Of a stretch of DNA of 64,000 nt, positions 1-13,007 are shown one piece after another. The translations under genes and the position numbers were made by a program. The DNA lies in contig QNQO01000504.1 of NCBI GenBank assembly GCA_003290165.1, positions 310,001 to 374,000 of the forward strand, given 5' to 3'. Origin of the DNA: Berberis thunbergii. Lineage: Eukaryota; Streptophyta; Magnoliopsida; Ranunculales; Berberidaceae. How positions within the stretch are numbered: position 1 is the first letter of the stretch; every line of letters starts with the position of its first letter. Under the pieces are notes generated by a model, which saw nothing but the letters and a program-made list of their open reading frames with translations, searched no databases and had not been told where the DNA came from.

Positions 1-266
1 TAACATGGTCATCATTCATTCAACATATGTGAAAGATTGACAAAAGATGTATCTTACTCTCATCAGTAGACCATGTGTTTAAAGCTCTCTTGTGGAATGA
101 GTGAAAGCACTTTGTTAATCCTGCACACAAGTAGAAAGGAGATATTTCCTTTATTAATATTAAAAGCTATTAATTAAATGAAGGGAAACCAGTGTTTTTT
201 ATTATCTGCTAGTCATGTAGATGGTTATCTACGATTCATTCTGATCTGTTATTACATTTTATGCAG

Positions 267-3200
267 GTTGGTGTTGGAATGTCCATGGAGGGTATTGAAC
301 ATAATCCTGTGGTCTATGATCTTATGTCGGAAATGACATTTCAACATGAGAAACTCAATGTAAAGGTAATCTTGATATTTGAATTGCATTCTTAATTTTA
401 CATATTTATTAATTTACAGAGTTAATTACTTCCTTTAAATATTTAGTTAATACATTCAGTTAGTGGAAACCAAAGAGGCAAACTTGATTAAAGAAAATAA
501 CTCTTTTAATCTACAATGTTAAATTTTAGTAACTCCAAGACATAGATATAGGTATGAGTATAATCACACTATGTTGTATTTGTAACATGCTAAGAAGGAT
601 GAATTAGGCTATATAAATTTCTCATAATTTAAATTTAGATGTGAATATAGGTTGTTGTAATAAAAAATTGCTACATGTACCTGATTGTTTGGCTCGGTTG
701 CACCAATTCTTTGTTGCACTGGCACTTTGGGATGTTTAGACTTTGTTGCACCAACCTAAAATATGTAATACAGACTTACCATTTTTTATCAATAAAAACC
801 ATTTGATAGTTAAATTTTCTCGTTTATGAACATGAATTTGTTATTGATGAAAAAATAAAAGGAAATGTTATTGATAAAACTGAACTCCATTCACAAATTC
901 TTAACTTTTAAGTTTGCATACAAACATCAAATATGCACTAACTATCGTTACAAATTCTACAATAAATAGCAAACACTATGGTAGGTTGTGTAATAAAAAT
1001 AAGAAATACATCTTAAAAAATCTTATAAAACTACATTTCAAAAACATTCTCTCTTCTTCATGCATCTGATCTAAAATGTAGAAGGTACAATGTGTTCATC
1101 AAACAACGAGAGGTAGAGAAAATATGTATTAAAAATTAAAAAAAATAAATACGTAGGTGAATGCATCAATTTAAAAATTGCCGCTAATATTATAACAAAT
1201 TCAAAATAATTATTTTTAGAACCAAAAAATCTTACATCCAAATTCATAATTGGAATCCTTTATACACAATCCTCAATCAATAACATGAGTACTCTTCTTC
1301 CCTTGGTAATTAATTAGAGTTGCTTTAGAGTTAGCAAAATGTGGTTGAGTACACTAAGAAATTTTTAAAAGTTAAATAAAAAAATGAAGTTGGGGGCATC
1401 GAACCAAACAGTCAGTTTCACATAGCAACTCCCTTGTAATATAGTGTACCTGTGTATGTATAAGTTGTCATTTAAAAACAAGGCTAATAGTAATAACAAA
1501 CTATAAATAAATAAATAGATATATTGATAAATAAAAATGTCATTAGTTTACTATGTATCCATGCAGTATAGGATTGTAAAATTGGTGTTGTACTGCATAA
1601 ATGCAGTATCTAGGTGCCATATTGTGTTGGGCAAGATACGGTAGGCATACCAAAGTTTGAAGTATCCTGAATCAAAGCTCTTCACGATTTATCAATTTGA
1701 TTATGTAATTCATGTTTTTTTTTATGAATATTGTTGTATTCAAGGTATTCTTTCAAAAATATTTTGTTAAGTAGGGTGTGCAGGGGTGGACCTACAGAGG
1801 GACCACAGGGGCAGTTGCCCCCTCTATTTTCATAAAAAAAGTATATACCTAGCATTTTTGAATTTCTTAATATAAACATAAAAATACAATTATACAGTAT
1901 TAAAAAATGTTATTCAATAAAAGACATTACCTCTTTGGTATAACGGTTGGTCTTTAAAATCTGTTACTAATGACCCAAGTTTGATCCCCTTGCATCTTAA
2001 TAATTTTTTAATACAAAGAAATTTTTTAGTCTCTCTAATTATTATTATCTCTTAATTATTTTTCATAAGATATTTTTATGCAATTATATGAACAGTGAAA
2101 AAGAAAAAAAAATTATAGTTTAGTAAATACTTGTTTGTTCACAAGTAGATTAAAACCCAAACAGAAAACAACGTTATAAAATACAGAACTACAGAACTCA
2201 ATAAAAATATATATCATTATTCAACTCATAAGATTTAGGAGTTGGATTGGTTCGTCAACCCCATACACCCTTTTTTGGTATAATCATGTAATTACGATCT
2301 TGCTATGTTCACACTTTTCATGTTTTTTTCAGATTAAACTTATACTGATCTTAATTATTTTACAATTTTAATCATGTATTTCAGTTATTAGGCTTGTTTG
2401 CCCTTGTTAAATTGTCGACGACTTGACCATAATTTGGCTTAAATTGTTATACTCGATTCAGTTCGATATATATAATCTACTTATTTATTTATTTTTTAGT
2501 TTTATAGTTATACAGAAAAATGCACAATACTAGATTAAGTTCACGAAAATGTTAGAATTGTATTTTTGATTTTAGTGTTTACTTGTAGAAATTTCTTGTT
2601 AAATTATCAGTCTAGAGCAAGGATTCGAAATAATCTCCTGATTTTATGAAATATTTCGTTGTATACAAAAACAATTGTAATTATTTCGAGCCTATGTCAA
2701 ACATATAAAAATATGTGGACATAAACACTAAAATAACCTTTAAAAATAACCTGAAATATGTGGATATAAAAATATGTGGACATATAAAATTGTAATTAAC
2801 CTAATAAATACATAAAAAGAAGCATAAATACTTAAATATCTTTTAAATGTAATTTGCTTCATAATTTTCTGAATTTTACAGAAAATATCGAAATCTATGA
2901 AAAATTATGATAGAAAAAAAATGTAATTTGCTTCATAACCTTTTGGGTTTTACATAAAAAATGTCAAAATTTAAGGGGGAAAAAACAAAATATTTCGTTA
3001 AAATAACATACATTTTTTTAGCACTTCAAAATTTGAGACCTCACAAGAAGAAATATTTCGCGAAATTTGGTAAAATTTTCCGAAATCACAATCCTTGGTT
3101 TGGAGTAGAAATTTTTCTAGCTTCATGCTGATAACTCCTACTATCGATCAACAATCCCTTACCATTTCGCATCTCCTTGACTAAAATCCTAGGTCCACCA

Positions 3201-5724
3201 CTGATGGCGTGAGTAAATTATTGTCAATTCTTTCTTTTGAAAAGGTGTGGTGTCAATTCATTCTTACTACATTAAACGTTGGAATGTTTCCTTAACTGCG
3301 CATTACTTTACATTGAGATTTACTTTTACCTTCTCTACTTCAACTCACAAGCTGAGTAAATTTCAGTGTGGAATAGTTATCACTTGAATTCACTGACTCT
3401 GTCTGTTGTCCTTGCAGATGTGGATTAATACATATCCGAGAAGACGTTATGGAGGTTCTAATTCATTAATACAAGAAGCATGGAATATATTATATCATAG
3501 TGTCTACAATTGCACTGATGGCGCATTTGTAAGTTCCTATCTTGTTTATTATTCAGTCCTACCGAACTTGCAAGAGTTGGAGTTTGTGTCTTGAGACACA
3601 TCATATGAACTTTTATGTTCATTTTCACCAAGTCTGGCTTGCATATTTAAGACTACAACTGGTAAGATATTTACCTAATTTTTTAGATCTTCCCATTGCC
3701 ATGGAAGAAGCAACATCTGAAAAGGGCTTGTTAGGTTTTGACTATTGGTACCTCTATTTCCTACATATGTCGTTTGTAATTACTATCACCTTGGATTTAT
3801 CATAATTAACTGTAACTTTGTCTCCGTAAAAAAATCCGATGATTGTTAATGTTATAAATGAAAAATCTAAAACTGGAAATTTGTTGTCTCATCTAGTGAA
3901 CTCTACATTGCAATCATCATTGTATTATGATGCAAAACTGAAAATACCCATTATATGAAAAGTTGTACCCGTGTAGTTAATTTTCTGTACTCATGTCCAT
4001 AATCCATATTGACAGTGCTATAATTGTGTATAATGTGGATACAGAACAAAAATAGGGATGTAATCGTGGCATTTCCAGATGTTGATCCATTCTCCATTTC
4101 AGTGGCAGAGACATCTACTGATGGAAGATATGAATTCTTAAGGGAACATATTTTACTTGGAGCATCATTAGGTTTGGAGAGATTAACATTAACTGATTCT
4201 TTTGTTAAACCACATCTATGGTATTCAACTGCTGATGTCATACATGCATTGGAACTTTTCCTTGGAAGTGGTAATGAACTAGCAGAGAGTAGCACCTACA
4301 GGTTAGCATCATCTGGTTTCTCCCCTTGAAAGTGTCTTTAGAGATTTTGAAGTACAATTGTTGTCTTTCTTGCACTTTCAGTATATTTGAGTAAAAGTGT
4401 TTTCTATGAGTTCTTAGTTCTAAGTCCAGGCATTAGTATTTATGTGCTAGAGGCCCCCAACTCTGAGGTAGGCATGCAGTTGGCTGCCTAGGGCTTCCAC
4501 TTATATGTTGAATTCAGGTCTCCCTTTGGGGGAAGTTAGGGCCCCATCTGTCCACTTGTTTAATTATACTTGTTTTGTTTGCAAATAATTTTTAGTTTGG
4601 TGGTTTCATTGTTGAATTTGTTTCAGAGATGTTTGAGGTTTGAAATCCACTACATGTGTTTTGACTATTATTTTTTAAATTGAAAAGGCAGTACAAACAT
4701 TCTTGTACACGACATAGTATCACTTGTAAAAGACATAACTTATTAGTAACCTCCATCACTAAAAATCTCCCAGTTTTATTTTTATTTTTTTATGATTTAG
4801 ATCTTAGTTAATATGGGGTCCTTAACGTCTTGGCCTAGGGCTCCAAAAAATCATAGGGCCAACCTTGTGTGCTAGTGATATCTACATGTACAATTTCATA
4901 TTAAGAGTCATGAATTTCTTTGACTTTTGTCCTTGTTACATATGCTTGGTTTCTTCAGATACGATCTTATTGACCTCACACGACAAGCTTTGGCAAAATA
5001 TGCGAATCAAATTTTCCTAAAGGTCATAGAGAGTTACCAGTTGAATGATGTCCATGGAGTTGATTTCTACAGCAAGCACTTTCTGGACCTTGTGAATGAT
5101 ATGGATACGCTCTTAGCTTGCCATGATGGATTTCTATTGGGTCCTTGGTTAGAGAGCTCAAAGCAACTTGCCCAAGACCATGAACAAGAGAAACAGGTAT
5201 ATTTTGGCGAAGATAGATGTTGTAGTCACCACTCAAACCACTTGGAAATTGTTATACCTAACGGAAATCTGAACCAAGCTGTCTCTTTTGTCAATTGCAG
5301 TTTGAGTGGAATGCAAGAACCCAAATAACTATGTGGTTTGACAACACAGAGGAAGAGGCCAGTCTGCTTCGTGATTATGGTATTAGTTAAACCTAGCCAA
5401 GAAGTTCTTAAAAAATTGTAGTCATGGCTTTGATTTCTGAGATTTTACATTATTTACTTTGTCCCAGGAAATAAATACTGGAGTGGGCTTTTACGGGATT
5501 ATTATGGCCCTCGAGCAGCTATTTATTTTAGATACTTGCTAAAGAGTATGGAAACACGTGATCGATTTCAATTGAAGGGTTGGAGAAGGGATTGGATCAA
5601 GTTAACAAATGATTGGCAGAGCAATAGAAATATATACCCAGTTAAAAGTGCAGGCAATGCTCTCAACACCTCCTATCGGCTATATGACAAATATCTGCGC
5701 AATTCAGGTATACATGACCACTAA
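267..5724 (+). CDS. NAGLU: Alpha-N-acetylglucosaminidase (GH89), 3' part of gene
   Basis: C-terminal 346 residues of a family GH89 alpha-N-acetylglucosaminidase, the hydrolase that removes terminal alpha-GlcNAc; the plant homologue is CYL1 of Arabidopsis. Exons with GT-AG borders and consistent phase: 267-365, 3418-3528, 4045-4301, 4959-5196, 5301-5379, 5468-5724. Family landmarks in order: [16 protein letters not shown] (its first Glu matches an active-site Glu of the family, from memory), [81 protein letters not shown]. The start and N-terminal half lie left of the window. The last exon ends either by reading into IHDH and a stop at 5722-5724, or by splicing at the GTATAC at 5708 to a short unseen exon; the family normally ends about here. 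No frame breaks are visible. Intron 1 is about 3 kb and contains transposons. Confidence 0.9.
668..1428. mobile_element. Candidate TIR element in NAGLU intron 1
   Basis: An imperfect inverted repeat of about 38 bp bounds this AT-rich segment. The left end starts TTGCTACATGTACCTGATTG and continues TTTGGCTCGG; the complement of the right end starts TTGCTATGTGAAACTGACTG and continues TTTGGTTCGA. The interior has no coding capacity. TTTGGTTCG-type ends are common in plant PIF/Harbinger and related MITEs. I see no convincing target duplication, so the exact borders and superfamily are uncertain. Confidence 0.4.
1781..3203. mobile_element. Non-autonomous hAT-type transposon in NAGLU intron 1
   Basis: The left end reads CAGGGGTGGACCTA and the right end is its near-complement TAGGTCCACCACTG. 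This matches the CAGGGGCGGA-type ends of plant hAT elements. Flanking 8-mers AGGGTGTG (1773-1780) and ATGGCGTG (3204-3211) agree at 6 of 8 positions, fitting an old 8-bp hAT target duplication. The 1.4-kb interior is AT-rich and has no transposase reading frame. It lies wholly inside an intron and disturbs no exon. Confidence 0.65.
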
Positions 5725-6879
5725 CTAAAGCCATATTTTGGGGTTTTATTGCTTTATTTCACATCAATAATTGTCGAGTTTCCTGCGATTATGATCCTCT
5801 AGAAACATTAGCTGGTAATGATGCTGTGCCATGTATTTGTGTTGGTGAAGGACAATGTACTGCCCTTGAATGTTTTTTTGTGTGTAAATCTCTTATAATT
5901 GATCGGTTCTTGACTGTTATGGACTTATGGGTGGGAGGTATATTCAAGACTTGCAAAATAACTTCTTTCATTTCTGCAATGTATTTTTTCTCACTCCAAT
6001 TTCTCAATTCTCTAATCCTTGCAACAAATGCTATTTACCCCTTATATAGCCAAGATAACTTCCTCACTAAGTTCAATAAATATCTCAATGAGAACCAAAC
6101 CTTGCACGTAAATATCCTAATAAAGACTTTCCTTACATACAAAATATCCTAAATTAGATATTTCTATTCGCTATTCCATATGCTAAATGAAGTCCTTCAT
6201 TTCCTCTTGCTCAAGCCCATGGGCTGACTTCCATTTCTAGGCCCAAAGGTCGAGCACTTCACTTAGCCTGTACTCGGCCATTCTTCATTACTTCATGTGC
6301 ACGAACTATAGGCCCATCCCTTTCATCTGTGGTGGTACTTGTTCATACCGGATTTGGCACCGACAATGTGTACATGTGGAAACCAGTACAGATGCAGTAT
6401 CACTTAGTTGAGGAATAGAACTAGTCGTTGGTTCATCTACAATTTTGTTCTATGGCCAAAAGAGTATGAGGCCTTCACTATATTAATTATAACGTTTTAT
6501 CTGTAGTACAGTAAGCAATGTGTATACGCAAGTCTTCATTTAAAGTTAGGGGCACCCCTATATGAGAGAAAAATCTTCTCGTATCTATACAAGCAATTGA
6601 CGAAATGCTTTAGTATGGATATAGAGTATATACCCATACTAAAAGATGCCATTTTATATGTTCTATTTCTAAATAAGACAACTTTACTCGATGATACTTT
6701 TACATATTATTATTTATTTTTACAAGCATAGTGGATGCAAAGAAAACACATCATCTGAATATATTTGGTCCTCCACTTCCTTTTCCAAAACTTCTATCAC
6801 ATCAATTTCCTCTTGATTTAGGGGCATAATCTAGCTGTTTGGATCTCTTGTGATATTTTCTCATGTGATATTGTCTAAA
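5725..6879. other. Intergenic, no gene recognised
   Basis: Downstream flank of the NAGLU gene. It presumably starts with the 3' UTR. Only short open frames without recognisable similarity occur, and I see no repeat structure that I can support. Confidence 0.5.
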
Positions 6880-7230
6880 GGGGGGGTTTACGGTACGGAT
6901 CAGTTTCAAATTTTGAAGAACTTAATTCGAACCATTTTAGTTTAACAGATCCGGTCAAATTTCCTGATTTTGAATATTGGGATTGAATCTCACTTGAACC
7001 GTTTAGAACATTCCGGTTCCTACGGTTCCAATGAAATTTTTTTATTTTAATTAATCATTCATTTTAATTAAAGAAAAAAGAAGCAAATAACGACATGCTA
7101 CAGTAGCAAGCCATTTCCAATATTAAATGCAATAATCCTCCAACTTTCACAAACTTATAAATCTAATATTTATTACAAATTCAAAATATATCCTATATCT
7201 ATTACATTGAAAACATAAAGAGCTAGCCAC

Positions 7231-10200
7231 TGTCACACCTCGATTTTTTAGAAAACAAAATCCTTGTATCCACGTAGGTTTATTTGTTTTTCCCAAATTT
7301 TAGACATAAAAATTTAATAACAAAGACATTTATAAAAAAAAATAAAAAATAAAATATACAATTTTTAACCATGAAACTCTTTGGAGATGTCCGCTCCACA
7401 AGTAAACCTTCAATGCCACCACTCAAAAAACCCTCTAACCTCAGAAAGACTAATTGGTTATGTTCCAATGAGAACGTACTCAAGAAGCATAAACTTACTT
7501 GGGTTAGCGAGGTAGCTGATATGGGTAATCTCTATCTTTATTAAATAAAACAAGTTACATAAAATACATACACAAAAAATCACGAATCAAAGACATGTAG
7601 TTCCTCAACGAGGCAAACATATCCCTCTAATAAGTTTTATCATACTTAAAGGAAATTTATATTTTACCAATATTTACGTTGTGAGGGTTGACCATGACAA
7701 ATCTAACCTACATAAACACTAATAGACTTGTCAACCTGCACGAAATGGTATAAAACAAAACATGTGTAATTTCAAAATGCAATTTACTTTCGACATAACA
7801 CAAATCATAGTCATAATGCGTCATTATTGAAATATCAATTGATACATATTTTACCTTAAGGAAGATATGTAGTTCTCATTCAATGATTAAATGAGGATTT
7901 AGTTTATTCCCTTAAGGCAATCATGTATATACACAAAAATTTCGCTTTTTCACAATCGCAACTACTCGCCCTGTGTCGGACACACATCACCCAAGTGTGG
8001 CTCCCTTGCCTTCGAAACCACTCGAAGCCTACACGTCCCAAGTGGGGTGCCACATCGAAAGTCATGTCATCTCCTCCGAAGTTTGATCCATGGAAAATAT
8101 ATTTTAATCATTAAGCATATTTTCGAACTCATAAGGAAAGGTGTACCCAGTATGCAAGTAAGTCTGCATACTAAAATCATATACCAAGTATACAAGCAAG
8201 TCTGTATACTAAAATTATATATTTTTCACATTTCTTTTACTTCTCGTTGTTCGGAGTTATGGAAAAGATTATAAAAATCAGCTAATTCTCAAAATTCTTT
8301 TATAGTGATAGTTTGTCAATCCTAAACAAATCAACTACAGTATCCACCCCTTTTTTTAGGGAAATAAATAACCATTTTCATAAATAAATTTTCTATAACA
8401 CAACAAGGATCAAACTTATTTAATATAAGAATTCATACTCCTTTGCAAGTCAATTTGCATAATAATAAAATTCAAGTTTACTGTAGGATCAAATACTAAC
8501 TTCATATTTCAAGTCATAACGTAAAAGTGCAAATACCAATTTACATAACAATACTAATACCCAAATTTATATCATCAAAGGATTAATCCTCATATTTTAA
8601 TTGTAACGTAACTAACAACTTCACCTTTAAGGTGAACACGCAACAAAATCTACATTTCCAAAGATTATCACAATTTATCATCGAGACATCTAATTTTAGA
8701 AAAAAAAAATATTGTATTTAATACTATATTCATAAAATTTCACATCATATATTCAACTAATTTTCCATATAATAACTTAATTCAATGGTTTAGTTCCAAA
8801 CATATTGTTCACTCTACATGTATAAAATTATAAATTTCAATATAACATAAATAATATTTCTGTAATCCAAAATTTATAGATTTCAATACTATAGAATAAC
8901 GTGTATTATTAATTAAAATTTAAGAATAAAATATTTATCATATACTAAATATAATACTACATGTACTCAAAGTCTCAAACAAAATTAAATCAAATTTTAT
9001 TTGCAAATAAATATTTTAAATAAAAGTAGTCTAGAAAGTAAGAAATACTCACATTGAGCTATTATGATTCAATCCATGAAAGTCCCCAAAACTTCGAATG
9101 TAGTCTCTTAATCAAAACAAACTAGTCTTATTTTTATTTTATAATATATAAGGTATTTGCTGCAAAGATATAGATATCAGTTTTTCTGACCAAACAGTTC
9201 AAAATCAAGAAACACTCGATGCACAAAGGTTGTGCAGAATGAGGTTTTACATATTGGCAGTAAATTTTTTTTTGAGCTACAAAATAAATTCTACGATTTT
9301 TCTAACATTACAAAATTGTTAAATCTTTGATTTAAGAAAAAAAATAGAAAAAAGAAGAATACGACTTCTCTTTATTTCAACTAAAACTCTTATTTATATC
9401 ATCAAACAACACATATCATGTCAAACCACAATATAAGTTTAATCTTACGATAAAATCGTTAAAAATATTGCGTTTTACTCATTTTTTTCGTAAAACATAA
9501 GATTGAATGAAAGATTTCTCGTCTTTTATGTGAGGTTTTTCCTCCTTTTTTGTGTATGAAAGAGGTGGTTAGGTATTCTAAACTCTTTTATAAGATTTTG
9601 ATTAAGGTTTCCTAATTTTTTGCTAAACACACTAATTTTCTGTTGTTTTAACCTCTACAAACAAAATAATAATTAACACAATACATATAGTTATTATATT
9701 ATCAAATAGTAGGATGTATGGACGCGCGCGTCGTCTCGGACATGGACACGACACGACACGCTGACTCGACAATTTTTAAAAAACTAGGACTCGGGGAATA
9801 CGTCGACGTGTCATATACTATTTGTTTTTATTAAATATATAAATAAAAACAATAATCTAAAAATATGATTTCCTAGAGTGTCTTAATCTATGTTGCAAGT
9901 AGAAAAAAATAGAAAAAACGCGAAGAAGAAAAACGTGCAGAAAAAGATGTGCAAAGGTTGAGAATAAGATGAAATTATGTTGTAAGAAAAAACAAAGTAG
10001 AGAAATAATATAGTAGAGAAGAAGTAGAGGAGTGAAGAAGCAAATAAGAGAAGAAGACACAGATTAAAAAGAAGCATCCTATGCTTTACTGGCTCTTTGC
10101 CCATTTACTTGAATCTCAATTGAAAGAGTCATTCACTTTAGATGGATCAACAACCATTAAATTATGTGATTGTTTGCACACATCTAAAAGTAAAAAATAA

Positions 10201-10452
10201 AACGAAGTCGGTTGTCGAGTCTTGAATGTCCCGACCAAGTTCCAAGTGTATCGGAGGTGTGTCTGATACATTGATCATGTGTCTGACGCCTGCCGACACG
10301 TTGACCATGTATGCGATGCATGTTGGAGGTGTGTCAAGCGAGTGTCGATGTCGGATCCGTGTCGGACACGGATACAAGTTTTTCGAAGAGTCCATGCTTC
10401 CTTGTCAAATACTAAATAAATAATATTTATATTTATTAATTTGGGTATTACA
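7231..10452. mobile_element. Probable Gypsy-type solo LTR, 3.2 kb
   Basis: The segment begins TGTCACACCTCGATTTTTT, a typical long Gypsy LTR start, and ends TTTGGGTATTACA, a typical end. CCACT follows at 10453-10457 and also occurs at 7227-7231, where its last T is the first T of the LTR. This looks like a 5-bp target duplication that lost one base at the junction. No gag or pol lies next to it, so it is read as a solo LTR. A 45-bp stretch is imperfectly duplicated at 8149-8219. Confidence 0.52.
9716..10376. mobile_element. Possible GC-rich TIR element nested in the solo LTR
   Basis: The two ends of this block stand out from the AT-rich LTR by dense CGGACACG/GACACGAC words. The left end (GTATGGACGCGCGCGTCGTC onward) and the complement of the right end (GTATCCGTGTCCGACACGGA onward) are alike, especially the shared words CGACATCGACAC and CGGACATGGACAC. 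The interior encodes nothing recognisable. Similar CGTGTCGGACACGG termini occur in plant repeats, but I cannot assign a superfamily. Confidence 0.32.
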
Positions 10453-11013
10453 CCACTCAAATCAAATTATCACCAATCCTGTATTGGCAACATTTGCGGC
10501 TTTGCCTTTCCCTTTGATGTTGATTGAGAACTTTGAGTAGTTTTATCACTCGAGCTTGCATATGAAATAATTTCTTAATAGAGCAACGGTGGATGCGATT
10601 TAGTCGAGAGAGAAGGATGAGACTCTCGAAAGAGAGGGATGAGATTAGATGAGAGATAGAAGACATAGCAGCAACAACAACAATTCACTGCAGGGCAACA
10701 ACATCGGGAGACGATTGCAGAATAGATCGATCGATTAAATTAAGCATTTGAGTTTTTTAGGGTTCAAGATTTGGTGTGGCTGAGCACACAATAAAATTAT
10801 TGTAACCCCCAATCAGGATAAGACACATGTATAATGTTATACAAAACAGGTTGAAACCGAATAGTTTGAATTCAAACATGTGGAATTCGAACCGTTCTAC
10901 AACGGATCCGAATCGTTTATTAATATACGCAATATGAACCGGACCTTTTGAAGCAAAACGAGCCGATTCAGTTTAGATCCGAGGTTACACGACTCATTTG
11001 CACACCACTAGCA

Positions 11014-12577
11014 GGAGTTTAGAGCCTTGGCTTGAACCATACAAGCTCTCCATCTTATTCATCATGTTCATGGGATGGCTTTCTTTCTTGTGGGGGGATT
11101 TATCTAATAGATTTCATATTGTTCTCTCATACGCTTCATCCATCCAATAGTAAATACCACTAGAATTGATTTCAAACTACCATTGTTCTATTTGTCACAC
11201 TGTTTAAGCCATTGGATCAATTTCCTCTCTAACACTTTCTCACGAGGATTCCATAACATATTTAGTAGTTTCAGATTGTTCTCTCAGATGCTTCATCCAT
11301 CCAATACTCATTTTTTATGACATAGCAGTAAATATAAATTTTATAACACATACAAAAAATAAAAAATTACAAATATGGAGCCAAGAAGCATCATGTCATC
11401 GATAACACAACCTAAGACTTGGAATTGGTATATAAGTCATCTTTATTAAAAAAAAAATTTCAAAAATCACAACCATTGAATACAAATAATTTGCACATTC
11501 ATGGGAGCTTGTACGAAACTTCATAGTAGTTTTCTAAAACAAAAACTATAATGAGAAACGCGGGATAGATTAAGGCAGCACATTGCATACAGGATTGTTT
11601 TCATCATCATCTGCGTAATCATATAAATAGTTCTTCAAACATGTGACAAGTAAACATTTTATTATAGTTTTAGTATTTCTCAAGACTTGGTTAAAATTTG
11701 TTTGTTGCAAGTCCTTGCATATAAAATTCTGGATTGCATCCTTAGTGCCAGTATTGACATTATGGTTTGTCAAAAATGACATTGTAGTCTCCATCCCCCG
11801 TGCCTTGGTTGGGTGCAGTTGGCTATTGGGTGATCTCCTGGGTTCTTCTAAGAAATCAACTTATTAGACTTTTGACTTTCGATTATTCGTTTCCAGCAGT
11901 CCATTACTCGTGCTTATTTTGGAAAATTCCAGTTCCTGGTCTTGATGAGTTTTCTAGAAGATAAACTATTAATTGGATGTCCTTCATCCGTTCAAGATTA
12001 CCTCATTGCCCATGTTCAGTTATGTCAACTGATTTATTAATTAGCTGCTGCTCAACAATATGGATCAGAATGTTCTATTGGCAATTGTTGGGTTTGTGTG
12101 ATAAACATCATTTTCTAACATCTAATTTCTTATCTTCGAAACATTGACCAAGGGGTTAAAGTGTTCTTTAATGCGAAAATGGGGGGTGGGGTGTTATTTT
12201 TATCTTCAGGACTAATATATAATGATAATAATAATAATAGTCTTAAATGAAATTTTGCAGGCCTGACCGATTCTGAATGGAGGTACTTGCACCACAATCT
12301 TTGGCGCGTTTAAATCTCTGTTTAAAGTACATCTAAACCATGTATTCCATGTGTCTATGATTCTTGGTTGGTCATAATATTCCGAAACAAGCAACGATGT
12401 CAATAGTCATGAACAATAATCAATTTGAAAATTTTATATTATGTCTCCCTTAGTAAAGAGGTGCTTTGGGGCTCCTAAAAATATATATATTTGACTGTTC
12501 AAATTTGAAGCCACCTTGCAAACGTGTGGTTGGATAGGGAACCCGAAGTATGAAGTTTCTTACTCTGATTCTCCTGT
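11014..12577. other. Intergenic, no gene recognised
   Basis: No supported gene. The only structure I see is a pair of imperfect copies of an approximately 35-bp phrase containing TTGTTCTCTCA and GCTTCATCCATCCAATA, near 11118-11150 and 11275-11306. Confidence 0.45.
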
Positions 12578-12585
12578 TATAAATA
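12578..12585 (+). promoter_or_regulatory. TATA box of the 82-residue protein gene
   Basis: TATAAATA lies about 180 bp upstream of the chosen ATG at 12759, in a context (GTTATAAATAGA) typical of plant class II promoters. Transcription would be expected to start about 30 bp downstream, near 12610, giving a 5' leader of roughly 150 nt. Confidence 0.55.
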
Positions 12586-12647
12586 GACTCGAGATACCAC
12601 GACTCCCTCTCACACATCAACGCTACAACATCTCCTCTCACACATCA

Positions 12648-12710
12648 ATGCAAACTACACCTCCTGTTCTTAATATACATAGATATCCCTCTTTGTGTCT
12701 TGTGTCCTAG
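12648..12710 (+). promoter_or_regulatory. Upstream ORF (20 codons) in the predicted leader
   Basis: The first ATG after the TATA box opens a 20-codon frame ending in TAG at 12708-12710, 48 nt before the main ATG. If transcription starts near 12610 this frame precedes the main ORF and could dampen its translation. Its peptide is not recognised, and a start downstream of 12648 would exclude it. Confidence 0.35.
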
Positions 12711-12758
12711 AAACAATAATATCAATCAGAGGTATCTGAAGTTCTTCTATCATCATCA

Positions 12759-13007
12759 ATGGATCACAACAACAACAATTCATATGGGACATCATGGGCT
12801 GATCAGTGGGACTACAACCCTAACCCCCTTCCTGATAATAATAAGAAGAGCAGCGGTGGTGGAAGCAAGTATGGGAAGAAGATGGGAGAAGGGTTTGATA
12901 AAACCAAAAGCATGGCGTCCACCGGGATGAAGAAAGTGAAGGAAGGAACCACTTTGGGTTTCAATTGGATAAAAGACAAATACAACAAGAGAGCCCAGAA
13001 GCACTAG
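12759..13007 (+). CDS. Small basic plant protein, 82 residues, unknown function
   Basis: An intact single-exon ORF starts at the first ATG after the leader and ends in TAG at 13005-13007. The N-terminal third is Asn/Pro-rich (DHNNNN, YGTSWADQWDYNPNP). A Ser/Gly-Lys linker follows (SSGGGSKYGKKMGEG). The C-terminal half is strongly basic and likely amphipathic: FDKTKSMASTGMKKVKEGT, then FNWIKDKYNKRAQKH. There is no signal peptide or membrane segment. From memory, small plant proteins of this pattern (SWADQWD near the start, GxxWIKDKY at the end) occur across angiosperms without an assigned role; I cannot verify this here. A good TATA box, an uninterrupted frame and the lack of transposon features support a real gene. 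Confidence 0.7.
   Translation: MDHNNNNSYGTSWADQWDYNPNPLPDNNKKSSGGGSKYGKKMGEGFDKTKSMASTGMKKVKEGTTLGFNWIKDKYNKRAQKH

Larger units (their letters stand above)
6880..11013. mobile_element. Possible decayed TIR element split by a solo LTR
   Basis: The left part (6880-7060) and the right part (10840-11013) share a distinctive vocabulary of GAACCGTT, CGGATC and CCGGTTC words. Such words are common just inside the ends of plant elements that begin TAGTGGTGTGCAAA or TAGGGGTGTACGG. The right end complements to TAGTGGTGTGCAAATGAG; the left begins GGGGGGGTTTACGGTACGG. The middle is occupied by the solo LTR at 7231-10452. The ends pair poorly and no target duplication was found, so this is tentative. Confidence 0.27.

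Noticed and set aside
1930..1995. Possible SINE or tRNA-like head (GGTATAACGGTTGG ... AGTTTGATCCCC)
   Set aside because: The A-box and B-box matches are weak, there is no A-rich tail or target duplication, and it lies inside the hAT-type element.
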